Below are positions 56,946 through 64,000 of a DNA stretch of 64,000 nucleotides, piece by piece. A model generated the notes under the pieces. The model was not told the DNA's origin. It was given only the letters and a program-made list of their open reading frames with translations, and did no database searches. The DNA is from Pseudomonas faucium (GTDB lineage Bacteria > Pseudomonadota > Gammaproteobacteria > Pseudomonadales > Pseudomonadaceae), in NCBI RefSeq assembly GCF_021602585.1, contig NZ_BQIP01000002.1:62001-126000 (forward strand), read 5' to 3'. Numbering within the stretch: the first letter of the stretch is position 1; each line of letters begins with the position of its first letter. The position numbers were made by a program, and so were the translations under genes.

Positions 56946-56964
56946 AAAGGTGCGCAGACCCTGT

Positions 56965-57708
56965 TCAGAGGGTCTGCATCATCTTGCGCACGCCCGCCAC
57001 GTGCCGGCGGCTGACGGTCAGGGCGTCACCGTCCAGGCCCTTGAGGTACAGCTGGAAATGCCCGAGCGGCGTGCGCTGCAGGCGTTCGATCCGTTCGCGG
57101 GCGACCAAGGCGTTGCGGTGGATGCGCACGAAACGATCGCCGAACTCGTCCTCCAGGGCCTTGAGCGGCTCATCGAGCAGCACCTCGCCGGCTTCGTGGC
57201 GCAAGGTCACGTATTTGTGGTCGGCGATGAAATAGATCACCTGCGGCAACGGGATCAGTTCGATGCCCTTGCGCGTGCGCGCACTGATATGGCTGCGCGG
57301 GCCGCCGCCTTCGCTGCCTGGCCGGGTCAGCGCGGCAAGCTGGCCACGGTTGGGTTTTTCCGCTTTGCGCAGCGCATCGCGCAGCGCCTGGGGCTGGATC
57401 GGCTTGGTTACATGGCTGAGGGTACTGTCCTTGAAAGCCTCGGCACCGTATTCGTCGTCACCGGTGCAGAACACCACCGACGGCGGCGCCTCGCGCTCGC
57501 ACAGGCGAGCCGCGACCTGCAGGCCATCCAGGCCTGGCATGCCGATGTCCAGCAGAACTACATCGGGCTTGTGGCTTTCGATCAGTGCCAGGGCCTCCTC
57601 GCCGTTGGTGGCGCTGGGCTCCAGCACGGTGTACCCCTCCAGTTCCCCGAACAACCGCGTCAGGCGTTCACGGGCTTGGGGTTCATCATCAACGATCAGG
57701 ACATTCAT
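56965..57708 (-). CDS. algR: AlgR, LytTR-type response regulator
   Basis: 247 residues. Receiver domain with phospho-acceptor Asp54 (VVLLDIGMPGLDG) and an intact acidic pair (VDDEP); LytTR DNA-binding domain at about 140-245 (KGIELIPLPQVIYFIADHKYV; VSRRHVAGVRKMM). The partner kinase gene algZ/fimS, which precedes algR in P. aeruginosa, is absent: only 309 bases lie between algR and argH, and no protein frame of that size is in them. AlgR may be driven by another kinase or work unphosphorylated. Confidence 0.93.
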   Translation of the reverse strand: MNVLIVDDEPQARERLTRLFGELEGYTVLEPSATNGEEALALIESHKPDVVLLDIGMPGLDGLQVAARLCEREAPPSVVFCTGDDEYGAEAFKDSTLSHVTKPIQPQALRDALRKAEKPNRGQLAALTRPGSEGGGPRSHISARTRKGIELIPLPQVIYFIADHKYVTLRHEAGEVLLDEPLKALEDEFGDRFVRIHRNALVARERIERLQRTPLGHFQLYLKGLDGDALTVSRRHVAGVRKMMQTL

Positions 57709-57968
57709 AATTGCTCTGGATTCCTGAGTGAGTCTCGCACAGGTATAGCGTAGACAGATGCAGGTCGAGCGACACTGCGGTCACGCTCTAGACCGATACG
57801 AAGGCCAAAGATTCACTGAGCCGGCAGATTCACTGCCAGTCCTTTGTCCAACTGTAGACGGTCCGTGGAACACTGCCGTTCAATCGGTGAATATCCTCAT
57901 CCCCCGCCATTGCTACGGTTTGCCGCAGATTTCTGTCGACCGGTGTCCTTCGGCGGCGCGCCCAACCC

Positions 57969-57977
57969 TGCTATTAT
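57969..57977 (+). promoter_or_regulatory. Extended -10 promoter of argH
   Basis: TGCTATTAT (TGnTATTAT), 41 bases before the argH ATG. The extended TG element compensates for the lack of a clear -35. The rest of the 309-base gap (57709-58017) holds the divergent algR promoter; I see no gene or repeat in it. Confidence 0.6.
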
Positions 57978-58017
57978 CGGCGCCACTTTTTCGTTCACGC
58001 CTTCAACGAGTGAATCC

Positions 58018-59412
58018 ATGAGCACCGACAAGACCAATCAGTCCTGGGGCGGCCGCTTCAGTGAACCCGTCGACGCCTTCGTCGCCCGCTTCACCGCTTC
58101 GGTCGACTTCGACAAGCGCCTGTACCGCCACGACATCATGGGTTCGATCGCCCACGCCACCATGCTGGCGCAGGTCGGCGTGCTCAGCGATGCCGAGCGC
58201 GACACCATCATCGACGGCCTGAAGACCATCCAGGGCGAGATCGAGGCCGGCAACTTCGACTGGCGCGTGGACCTCGAAGATGTGCACATGAACATCGAAG
58301 CGCGCCTGACCGACCGCATCGGCATCACCGGCAAGAAGCTGCACACCGGCCGTAGCCGCAACGACCAGGTAGCCACCGACATCCGCCTGTGGCTGCGTGA
58401 CGAGATCGACCTGATCCTGGCCGAAATCACCCGCCTGCAGGAAGGCCTGCTGGAGCAGGCCGAGCGTGAAGCCGACACCATCATGCCGGGCTTCACCCAC
58501 CTGCAGACCGCCCAGCCCGTCACCTTCGGCCACCACCTGCTGGCCTGGTTCGAAATGCTCAGCCGCGACTACGAGCGCCTGGTCGACTGCCGCAAGCGCA
58601 CCAACCGCATGCCCCTGGGCAGCGCCGCGCTGGCTGGCACCACCTACCCGATCGACCGCGAGCTGACCTGCAAGCTGCTGGGCTTCGAAGCCGTGGCCGG
58701 CAACTCGCTGGACGGCGTTTCGGACCGTGACTTCGCCATCGAATTCTGCGCCGCGGCCAGCGTGGCGATGATGCACCTGTCGCGCTTCTCCGAAGAGCTG
58801 GTGCTGTGGACCAGCGCGCAGTTCCAGTTCGTCGACCTGCCCGATCGCTTCTGCACCGGCAGCTCGATCATGCCGCAGAAGAAGAACCCGGACGTGCCGG
58901 AGCTGGTGCGTGGCAAGAGTGGCCGCGTGTTCGGTGCCCTGACCGGTTTGCTGACCTTGATGAAGGGCCAGCCGCTGGCCTACAACAAGGACAACCAGGA
59001 AGACAAGGAACCGCTGTTCGACGCCGCCGACACCCTGCGTGATTCGCTGCGTGCCTTTGCCGACATGATCCCGGCGATCAAGCCACGCCATGCAATCATG
59101 CGCGAGGCGGCCCTGCGCGGCTTCTCCACCGCCACTGACCTGGCCGACTACCTGGTGCGCCGTGGCCTGCCGTTCCGCGATTGCCACGAGATCGTCGGCC
59201 ATGCAGTGAAATATGGCGTCGATACCGGCAAGGACCTGGCCGAAATGAGCCTGGACGAACTGCGCCAGTTCAGCGACCAGATCGAGCAGGACGTGTTCGC
59301 CGTGCTGACCCTGGAAGGCTCGGTGAATGCGCGTGACCACATTGGCGGCACTGCACCGGCTCAGGTGCGTACTGCCGTTGTGCGTGGCAAGGCGTTGCTG
59401 GCTTCGCGCTGA
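58018..59412 (+). CDS. argH: Argininosuccinate lyase
   Basis: 464 residues, normal length. Splits argininosuccinate to arginine and fumarate. The fumarase/aspartase signature [12 protein letters not shown] is intact near residue 282, with [12 protein letters not shown] and [12 protein letters not shown] upstream. The ATG at 58018 is a clean start; a longer open frame upstream is non-coding. Divergent from algR. Confidence 0.96.
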   Translation: MSTDKTNQSWGGRFSEPVDAFVARFTASVDFDKRLYRHDIMGSIAHATMLAQVGVLSDAERDTIIDGLKTIQGEIEAGNFDWRVDLEDVHMNIEARLTDRIGITGKKLHTGRSRNDQVATDIRLWLRDEIDLILAEITRLQEGLLEQAEREADTIMPGFTHLQTAQPVTFGHHLLAWFEMLSRDYERLVDCRKRTNRMPLGSAALAGTTYPIDRELTCKLLGFEAVAGNSLDGVSDRDFAIEFCAAASVAMMHLSRFSEELVLWTSAQFQFVDLPDRFCTGSSIMPQKKNPDVPELVRGKSGRVFGALTGLLTLMKGQPLAYNKDNQEDKEPLFDAADTLRDSLRAFADMIPAIKPRHAIMREAALRGFSTATDLADYLVRRGLPFRDCHEIVGHAVKYGVDTGKDLAEMSLDELRQFSDQIEQDVFAVLTLEGSVNARDHIGGTAPAQVRTAVVRGKALLASR

Positions 59413-59422
59413 TCTGGAAGTT

Positions 59423-59526
59423 GGGGCCGCTGCGCGGCCCTTTCGCGACACAAGGCCGCTCCTACAGGGAATCGCGTAACCCGGTAGGAGCGGCCTTGTG
59501 TCGCGAAAGGGCTGCAAGGCAGCCCC
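59423..59526. repeat. REP pair (class A) after argH
   Basis: Facing class A units with GGGGCCGC...GCGGCCC and GGGCTGC...GCAGCCC hairpins on the two sides; between the argH stop and the convergent GST stop. Confidence 0.85.
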
Positions 59527-59532
59527 CAACGA

Positions 59533-60195
59533 TCAGCGCTTGCCGCTGCGAATCATCTCCTGAAACGCCGGCATCGCCGCGTCCTTGTCTGCCACGATCC
59601 GCGCCATGTGCGGGTTCTCGCGCATTTTTTCGAGCAACGCCGCCGCCTGCGGGAAGTCCGCCAGGAAGTCGATGTTCAGCACCTTCTTGCCCACCGCATA
59701 CGCAAGGTCCACCGAGAAGCAGAACATCAGGTCGGCCACCGTCAGCTCTTCACCTGCCACATAAGGTGCGAAGCGGCCATTGCGCTTGAGCGTGGCGAAC
59801 CCCGCCAGCAGCTCGGCACGTGCACGCTCCTTGACCACCGGCTCCACCGCCGTGCCGAAGAATGCCTCGGCATAGCAGGTCCGCGCCGGCAACTCGATGT
59901 ACAGCTCGATCTCCTTGAGCAGCTCGCGCACCTTGGCCTGCTCGAACGGGTCGGCCGGCAGCAGCGCCTTGCCACCCCGGGTCTGCTCGATGTAGTCGAG
60001 GATCACGCTGGTCTCGCTGAGAAAGCCATGTTCGGTCTCCAGCACCGGCACCTTGCCCCGCGGGCTGACCGCCAGGGCCTGGGGCGCCTGGCCGCCATAG
60101 AAGGTGACCTCCTCGAACGGCAGGCCTTTTTCCAGCAGCGCCAGCTTGACCATGTTGTAGTAGTTGCTGACCGCGAATCCGTGAAGCTTGAGCAT
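59533..60195 (-). CDS. Glutathione S-transferase family protein
   Basis: 220 residues: thioredoxin-like N-domain (about 1-78; KLHGFAVSNYYNMVKLALLEKG, VPVLETEHGFLSETSVILDYI) and an alpha-helical C-domain (about 86-200). The SETS turn that binds the glutathione gamma-glutamyl group is intact. No substrate is predictable. Convergent with argH. Confidence 0.86.
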   Translation of the reverse strand: MLKLHGFAVSNYYNMVKLALLEKGLPFEEVTFYGGQAPQALAVSPRGKVPVLETEHGFLSETSVILDYIEQTRGGKALLPADPFEQAKVRELLKEIELYIELPARTCYAEAFFGTAVEPVVKERARAELLAGFATLKRNGRFAPYVAGEELTVADLMFCFSVDLAYAVGKKVLNIDFLADFPQAAALLEKMRENPHMARIVADKDAAMPAFQEMIRSGKR

Positions 60196-60306
60196 GGGTA
60201 ACAGCCTCCAGGCCGTGTGGGGATGGCCCGGCTTTTATAGACCGATCGGCAAGCCATGACCAGCGCGGGCGTGGCAAACTGTACGCCCCCTATCAGGAGT
60301 AGCGCC

Positions 60307-60606
60307 ATGAGCGAGCCCACCGACATCGACAACGACGACGAAGCCTTCGCCGAGGCAACGCTGACCCAGGCCATCGAGAACCAGATCGAAAGCGGCGAGC
60401 CAGCGGCTGCCAAGGCCACCTTCAACAAGCTGACCCTGGTCGGCTACGAGCGCGAAGACATCCTCAACCTCATGGCCCATGTACTGGCCATCGAGATCGA
60501 CAACATGCTCGCCGAAGATCGCCCGTTCGACGCCCAGTGGTACGAAAACGCCCTGCGCGCCCTGCCCGAGCTGCCACCTGAGGCAGATCAAGGCGAGGAC
60601 GAATAA
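60307..60606 (+). CDS. Conserved small acidic protein
   Basis: 99 residues, very acidic at both ends and helical in the middle (NKLTLVGYEREDILNLMAHVLAIEIDNMLAE). Not recognised. The start follows ATCAGGAG at good spacing. It stands close to the next small gene (69 bases), so they may share a transcript. Confidence 0.7.
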   Translation: MSEPTDIDNDDEAFAEATLTQAIENQIESGEPAAAKATFNKLTLVGYEREDILNLMAHVLAIEIDNMLAEDRPFDAQWYENALRALPELPPEADQGEDE

Positions 60607-60675
60607 CCCGGCTACACTCCAGGGTCAGGCACCGCTGGCGGTGCCGCCATCCTCGTCTGGAAGTCAGGAGTCGCC

Positions 60676-60921
60676 ATGTCCTTCACCCCCGATTTGATCG
60701 CCGAACTGGAAGTGCTCGCGCTGTTCAACCTGGACAGCAGCCAGGAAGGCATCAAGATTCACGCGAACGCCTCCCCCGCCCTGGTCGCTGCGGCCAAACG
60801 CCTGCACGAAAAGCAATTGACCGATGAGCCTGATGGCGGGTACCTCACCAGCCTTGGCCACGACGCGGCCGAAAGCGTGCAACTGCTGCTGAACATCCTC
60901 AAGGCCCCGCAGCCTGCCTGA
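60676..60921 (+). CDS. TIGR02647-family protein
   Basis: 81 residues, soluble, with MSFTPDLIAELEVLALFNLD, the conserved start of this family of small proteins of unknown role. TCAGGAG lies 6 bases before the ATG. Confidence 0.78.
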   Translation: MSFTPDLIAELEVLALFNLDSSQEGIKIHANASPALVAAAKRLHEKQLTDEPDGGYLTSLGHDAAESVQLLLNILKAPQPA

Positions 60922-60929
60922 ACCTGAAC

Positions 60930-60962
60930 CGGCCTTGTCGCCGGCGTGCCGGCGACAAAGCC
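60930..60962. repeat. REP-like hairpin
   Basis: GGCCTTGTCGCCGGC-GT-GCCGGCGACAAAGCC, nearly perfect inverted repeat just after the TIGR02647 gene; a compact class B variant. Confidence 0.7.
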
Positions 60963-61068
60963 AAACGGGCGCTAGAAAAATGGCGCCAAAAAGCCAATCG
61001 CAGCTTATCCGAGTGCTCCACTCAGGCTAAACTCGCCAAAGCTTCCCCGGCCTGCCCCTGAGTGCGCA

Positions 61069-63933
61069 ATGAACCACCCCCACGAAATCCGCCCGGACCT
61101 GGACGACGGCATCGACCGCAAGGTGCTGGCGAAGCTGCGTGCGCGCTTCTTGCAACTCAACCAGGGCCGCCTCGAGCGTGCCATGGAAGGGCTTTCGACC
61201 CGCCAGCAGCAAGTGCTGACCCTGCTGCCGCTGCTGTTCCACGTCAACCATCCGCTGCTGCCAGGCTATGTCTCCGGCAGTACCCCGGCCGGCATATCGG
61301 GCTTCGAGCCGGCTGCCGGGCTGGTCGCCGAAGGCCAGCGGCTGGCCCGCTCGTTCACCTACAAGACGCGCCTGGGCAACCCTCACCGCCCGATCCACGG
61401 GCTGTTCCTGATGGGCAGCCTCGGCTCCCTGGCCCAGGCCGAACAGAGCGACATGGACCTGTGGGTGTGCCATGCCCCCGGCCTGGACGACAGCCAGCGC
61501 GAAGAGCTGCAGCGCAAGTGCCAGTTGCTCGAGGCCTGGGCCGCCAGCCTGGGCGCCGAGGCGCACTTTTTCCTCATCGACCCGCAGGGCTTCGCCCAAG
61601 GCCTGCGTGACGGCCAGCTCAGTTCCGACGATTGCGGCACCACCCAGCACTACCTGCTGCTCGACGAGTTCTACCGCACCGCCATCTGGCTGGCCGGGCG
61701 CACGCCGCTGTGGTGGCTGGTGCCGGTGTATGAAGAGCAGCACTATCAGCGCTACAGCGAAACCTTGCTGAGCAAGCGCTTCATCCGCAGCACCGACGCC
61801 CTCGACCTCGGCCACCTGGCCCACATCCCGGCCGGCGAGTTCGTCGGCGCCGGCCTGTGGCAGCTGTTCAAGGGTATCGACTCACCCTACAAGTCGCTGC
61901 TCAAGCTGCTGCTGACCGAGGTCTACGCCAGCGAATATCCCGCCGTGCGCTGCCTGAGCCTGGACTACAAGGAGGCGGTGTTCGCCAACCGCCTGAACCT
62001 CGATGAGCTGGACCCCTACGTGATGGTCTACCGCCGCATCGAGCGCTACCTGCAGCAGCGCGGCGAGACCACGCGCCTTGAACTGGTGCGGCGCAGCCTG
62101 TACCTGAAGGTCAACAAGAAACTCAGCGGCCTGGAGCGCAGCCGCAGCAATGGCTGGCAGCGCCAGTTGCTGCAGCGCCTGGCAGACGAATGGGGCTGGG
62201 ATGAGCGCCAGCTGGCCCTGCTCGACAGCCGCAGCCAGTGGAAGGTGCGCCAGGTTGCGCTGGAGCGGCGCGAACTGGTGGCCGAGCTCAACCACAGCTA
62301 CCGCTTTCTCGGCCAGTTCGCACAGAACCAGAACGCCAGCAACCGCGCCGACCAGCGCGACATGAATGTGCTCGGCCGGCGCCTGTACGCGGCATTCGAG
62401 CGCCGCGCCGGCAAGATCGAAGTGATCAACCCCGGCATCGCCCCCGACCTTGCTGAAGACACCCTGACCCTGGTCCACTCACCCAACCGCAAGGAGCCCG
62501 GCAGCCACCACTGGAGCCTGTACAACGGCAACCTGGGCGTGCACGAATGGGAGCATTTCAGCCCGATCAAGCGCTGCCGCGAGCTGCTCGAGCTGCTGAC
62601 CTGGGCCCACCGCAACGGCGTGATCGACAGCAGCACGCGCCTGGCGCTGCACCCCGGGGTAAGCGACCTCAGCGAATTCGAGCTGTTCAACCTGCTCGGC
62701 AGCCTGCAGCAGAGCATCCCCTTGCCGCTGGAGCCGGTCAGCGAAGTGCGCCTGCTGCAACCCAGCGTGGCCGACGAGATCCTGTTGCTGGTCAACGTCG
62801 GCATCGACCCGCTGCGCCAGCACCGCGACCTGAACATCCTGATGACCACCGAGCGCACCGACTCGCTGAGCTACGCCGGGGTGCGCGAAAATTTGGTGCT
62901 GACCTTCGACCAGGTCACCCTCAACAGCTGGAACGAAGTGCTGGTGCAGCGCTACGACGGCGAACACGCCCTGCTGCGCTGCCTGCGCGATTTCCTCAAC
63001 AGCCTCGGCCAGCGCAGCCACCGGCCGCGCGTGCGGGTGCGCTGCTTCTGCCACAACCGCGCGCAAGCCATCAGCCAGCGGGTCGAGGACATTTTCGATA
63101 CCGTGCAACTGCTGCTCGACCAGGGCCGCAACCACCGCTACCTGCTGCAAGTGGCGCAGTACACCCATGTGCTGGAGCTGTTGCCTGGCCAGGTCAGCCT
63201 GGCGACGCTGAGCGGGCATGCCGCCGTGCTCGACTACCTGGCCGAAGAGCGCAGCGTCTACAGCCCCCTGCACCTGGATGCCAACGCCCTGCAGGACCAC
63301 GACCTGCCGCTGGTGCTGGAGCAAGGCCGCGCCGACTGCATCCAGGTGTTCTACCGCCTGTTCGACGGCTGGGCCGACCTGTATGTGCTGGATGAATACA
63401 ACGCCCTGTGGCAGCAGCGCCTGCCGCTGCACGACGAAAGCCACCTGTTGCTGCCGCTGCAGCGCTTTCTGCGTTCGGTGGTGATGCGCCGCGATGCGCG
63501 GCTGCCGTTGGACTATGTGCAACAGGCCTCGCTGCAGATCCACTACGCGCAGCTGCTGCCCTCAGGGCCAGGCAAGGCGCGCAGCAGCGAGGCGCGCCCG
63601 GCGCCAGTCGATGGCGACGGCCTGCCGTATTACGAGGTGCAGGCCATCGTGCAGGCGGGCGCGGGGGATGAGGTGCATGTGACGTTGTACTGCGACCAGC
63701 AGGAGTTCTCCGAGCTGGAGCATGGCGACGAGCTGTATGCCGTGGTTGCCCGGCAGATCCTCGGCCAGCGCCGCTGTGCCGGGCACTACCGTTGCTACAT
63801 CACTGACCTGGACTTGTCGGAACTGCTCGAGGATGAGCAGGGTTCGACCCTGCTGTACCTGCGCTACAAGCGCGAGCTCGAGCAGGCGCTCAACGATGGC
63901 CTGGCGCAGCTTCAGGCGACCCTGGAGCCCTGA
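61069..63933 (+). CDS. cyaA: Class I adenylate cyclase
   Basis: 954 residues, the size of pseudomonad/enterobacterial CyaA. Makes cAMP, which Vfr/CRP senses. The N-terminal catalytic half carries the nucleotidyltransferase motif GSLGSLAQAEQSDMDLWV (GS...DxD); the C-terminal half is regulatory. The ATG at 61069 is the first in frame, with GCCCCTGAGTGCGC before it and no strong ribosome site, but the N-terminal RPDLDDGIDRKVLAKLRARF is the family start. Confidence 0.93.
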   Translation: MNHPHEIRPDLDDGIDRKVLAKLRARFLQLNQGRLERAMEGLSTRQQQVLTLLPLLFHVNHPLLPGYVSGSTPAGISGFEPAAGLVAEGQRLARSFTYKTRLGNPHRPIHGLFLMGSLGSLAQAEQSDMDLWVCHAPGLDDSQREELQRKCQLLEAWAASLGAEAHFFLIDPQGFAQGLRDGQLSSDDCGTTQHYLLLDEFYRTAIWLAGRTPLWWLVPVYEEQHYQRYSETLLSKRFIRSTDALDLGHLAHIPAGEFVGAGLWQLFKGIDSPYKSLLKLLLTEVYASEYPAVRCLSLDYKEAVFANRLNLDELDPYVMVYRRIERYLQQRGETTRLELVRRSLYLKVNKKLSGLERSRSNGWQRQLLQRLADEWGWDERQLALLDSRSQWKVRQVALERRELVAELNHSYRFLGQFAQNQNASNRADQRDMNVLGRRLYAAFERRAGKIEVINPGIAPDLAEDTLTLVHSPNRKEPGSHHWSLYNGNLGVHEWEHFSPIKRCRELLELLTWAHRNGVIDSSTRLALHPGVSDLSEFELFNLLGSLQQSIPLPLEPVSEVRLLQPSVADEILLLVNVGIDPLRQHRDLNILMTTERTDSLSYAGVRENLVLTFDQVTLNSWNEVLVQRYDGEHALLRCLRDFLNSLGQRSHRPRVRVRCFCHNRAQAISQRVEDIFDTVQLLLDQGRNHRYLLQVAQYTHVLELLPGQVSLATLSGHAAVLDYLAEERSVYSPLHLDANALQDHDLPLVLEQGRADCIQVFYRLFDGWADLYVLDEYNALWQQRLPLHDESHLLLPLQRFLRSVVMRRDARLPLDYVQQASLQIHYAQLLPSGPGKARSSEARPAPVDGDGLPYYEVQAIVQAGAGDEVHVTLYCDQQEFSELEHGDELYAVVARQILGQRRCAGHYRCYITDLDLSELLEDEQGSTLLYLRYKRELEQALNDGLAQLQATLEP

Positions 63934-63936
63934 GGC

Positions 63937-64000
63937 TCAGAGGTCGAAATCGCCCGCCGCTTCCGGCTGGTACTCGACCGCCAGCAGCTTGAGCTTCAGG
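63937..64000 (-). CDS. rnk: 3' end of a probable Rnk/GreA-family gene (partial)
   Basis: Only 20 codons and the stop are inside the window. They read LKLKLLAVEYQPEAAGDFDL, and the YQPEAAGD ending is typical of nucleoside diphosphate kinase regulator Rnk. rnk lies close to cyaA in P. aeruginosa by my recollection. The rest is beyond the edge, so this is a probable call only. Confidence 0.6.
   Translation of the reverse strand, partial: LKLKLLAVEYQPEAAGDFDL

Overview
The window is a dense, GC-rich, IS-free stretch of chromosome from a Pseudomonas of the P. putida group. The evidence is the gene order argH-algR-hemC-hemD-hemX-hemY-dsbB-rsd/algQ-FKBP-algP, a class I cyaA close to it, gabDT, a sulfate-ester (ats/sft) locus like that described for P. 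putida, and two families of REP-type inverted repeats that sit at gene ends throughout.

The left 40 kb is mostly a sulfur-scavenging region. It starts inside a TauD-type dioxygenase (1-804), then a BCCT betaine/choline transporter, a long serine O-acetyltransferase, a cystine-type ABC transporter (tcyJLN), two tandem SfnB-family flavoproteins, an FMN-dependent monooxygenase and a MetQNI-type ABC transporter (to 13284). A non-sulfur insert follows: a PAS-GGDEF-EAL protein, two AT-rich RHS-core toxin-like genes, a membrane fatty acid desaturase, a PAS-GGDEF cyclase, a pseudo-receiver/HDOD protein and gabT-gabD (13348-24242). Sulfur genes resume at 24519 with an arylsulfotransferase and TonB receptor divergent from the LysR regulator SftR, then the alkylsulfatase AtsK and the AtsR/AtsB/AtsC uptake system. 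From 38697 down to 34610 (minus strand) runs a compact operon: GntR/UTRA regulator, AprA-like flavoprotein, two-cluster ferredoxin, HEAT-repeat protein and DUF971 protein. I cannot give this operon a known function, and it is the best candidate for an undescribed system here.

From 38894 the window is ordinary core genome: tRNA-Arg(CCG), an M20 peptidase, zinc-ribbon membrane proteins, a CBS protein, a YbaK-like deacylase, an NfeD/slipin pair, a LysE exporter, a YheS-type ABC-F protein, algP, an FKBP isomerase, rsd/algQ, dsbB, the hemCDXY operon, algR (without algZ), argH, a GST, two small conserved proteins, cyaA and the 3' end of a probable rnk.

The parts fit together as follows. Desulfonating or desulfating enzymes (TauD, AtsK, the arylsulfotransferase and the DszA/SnaA-like monooxygenase) are each placed beside an uptake system, and the long serine acetyltransferase and cystine importer supply cysteine. 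No function was checked by database search; start sites were chosen from ribosome binding sites seen in the sequence.
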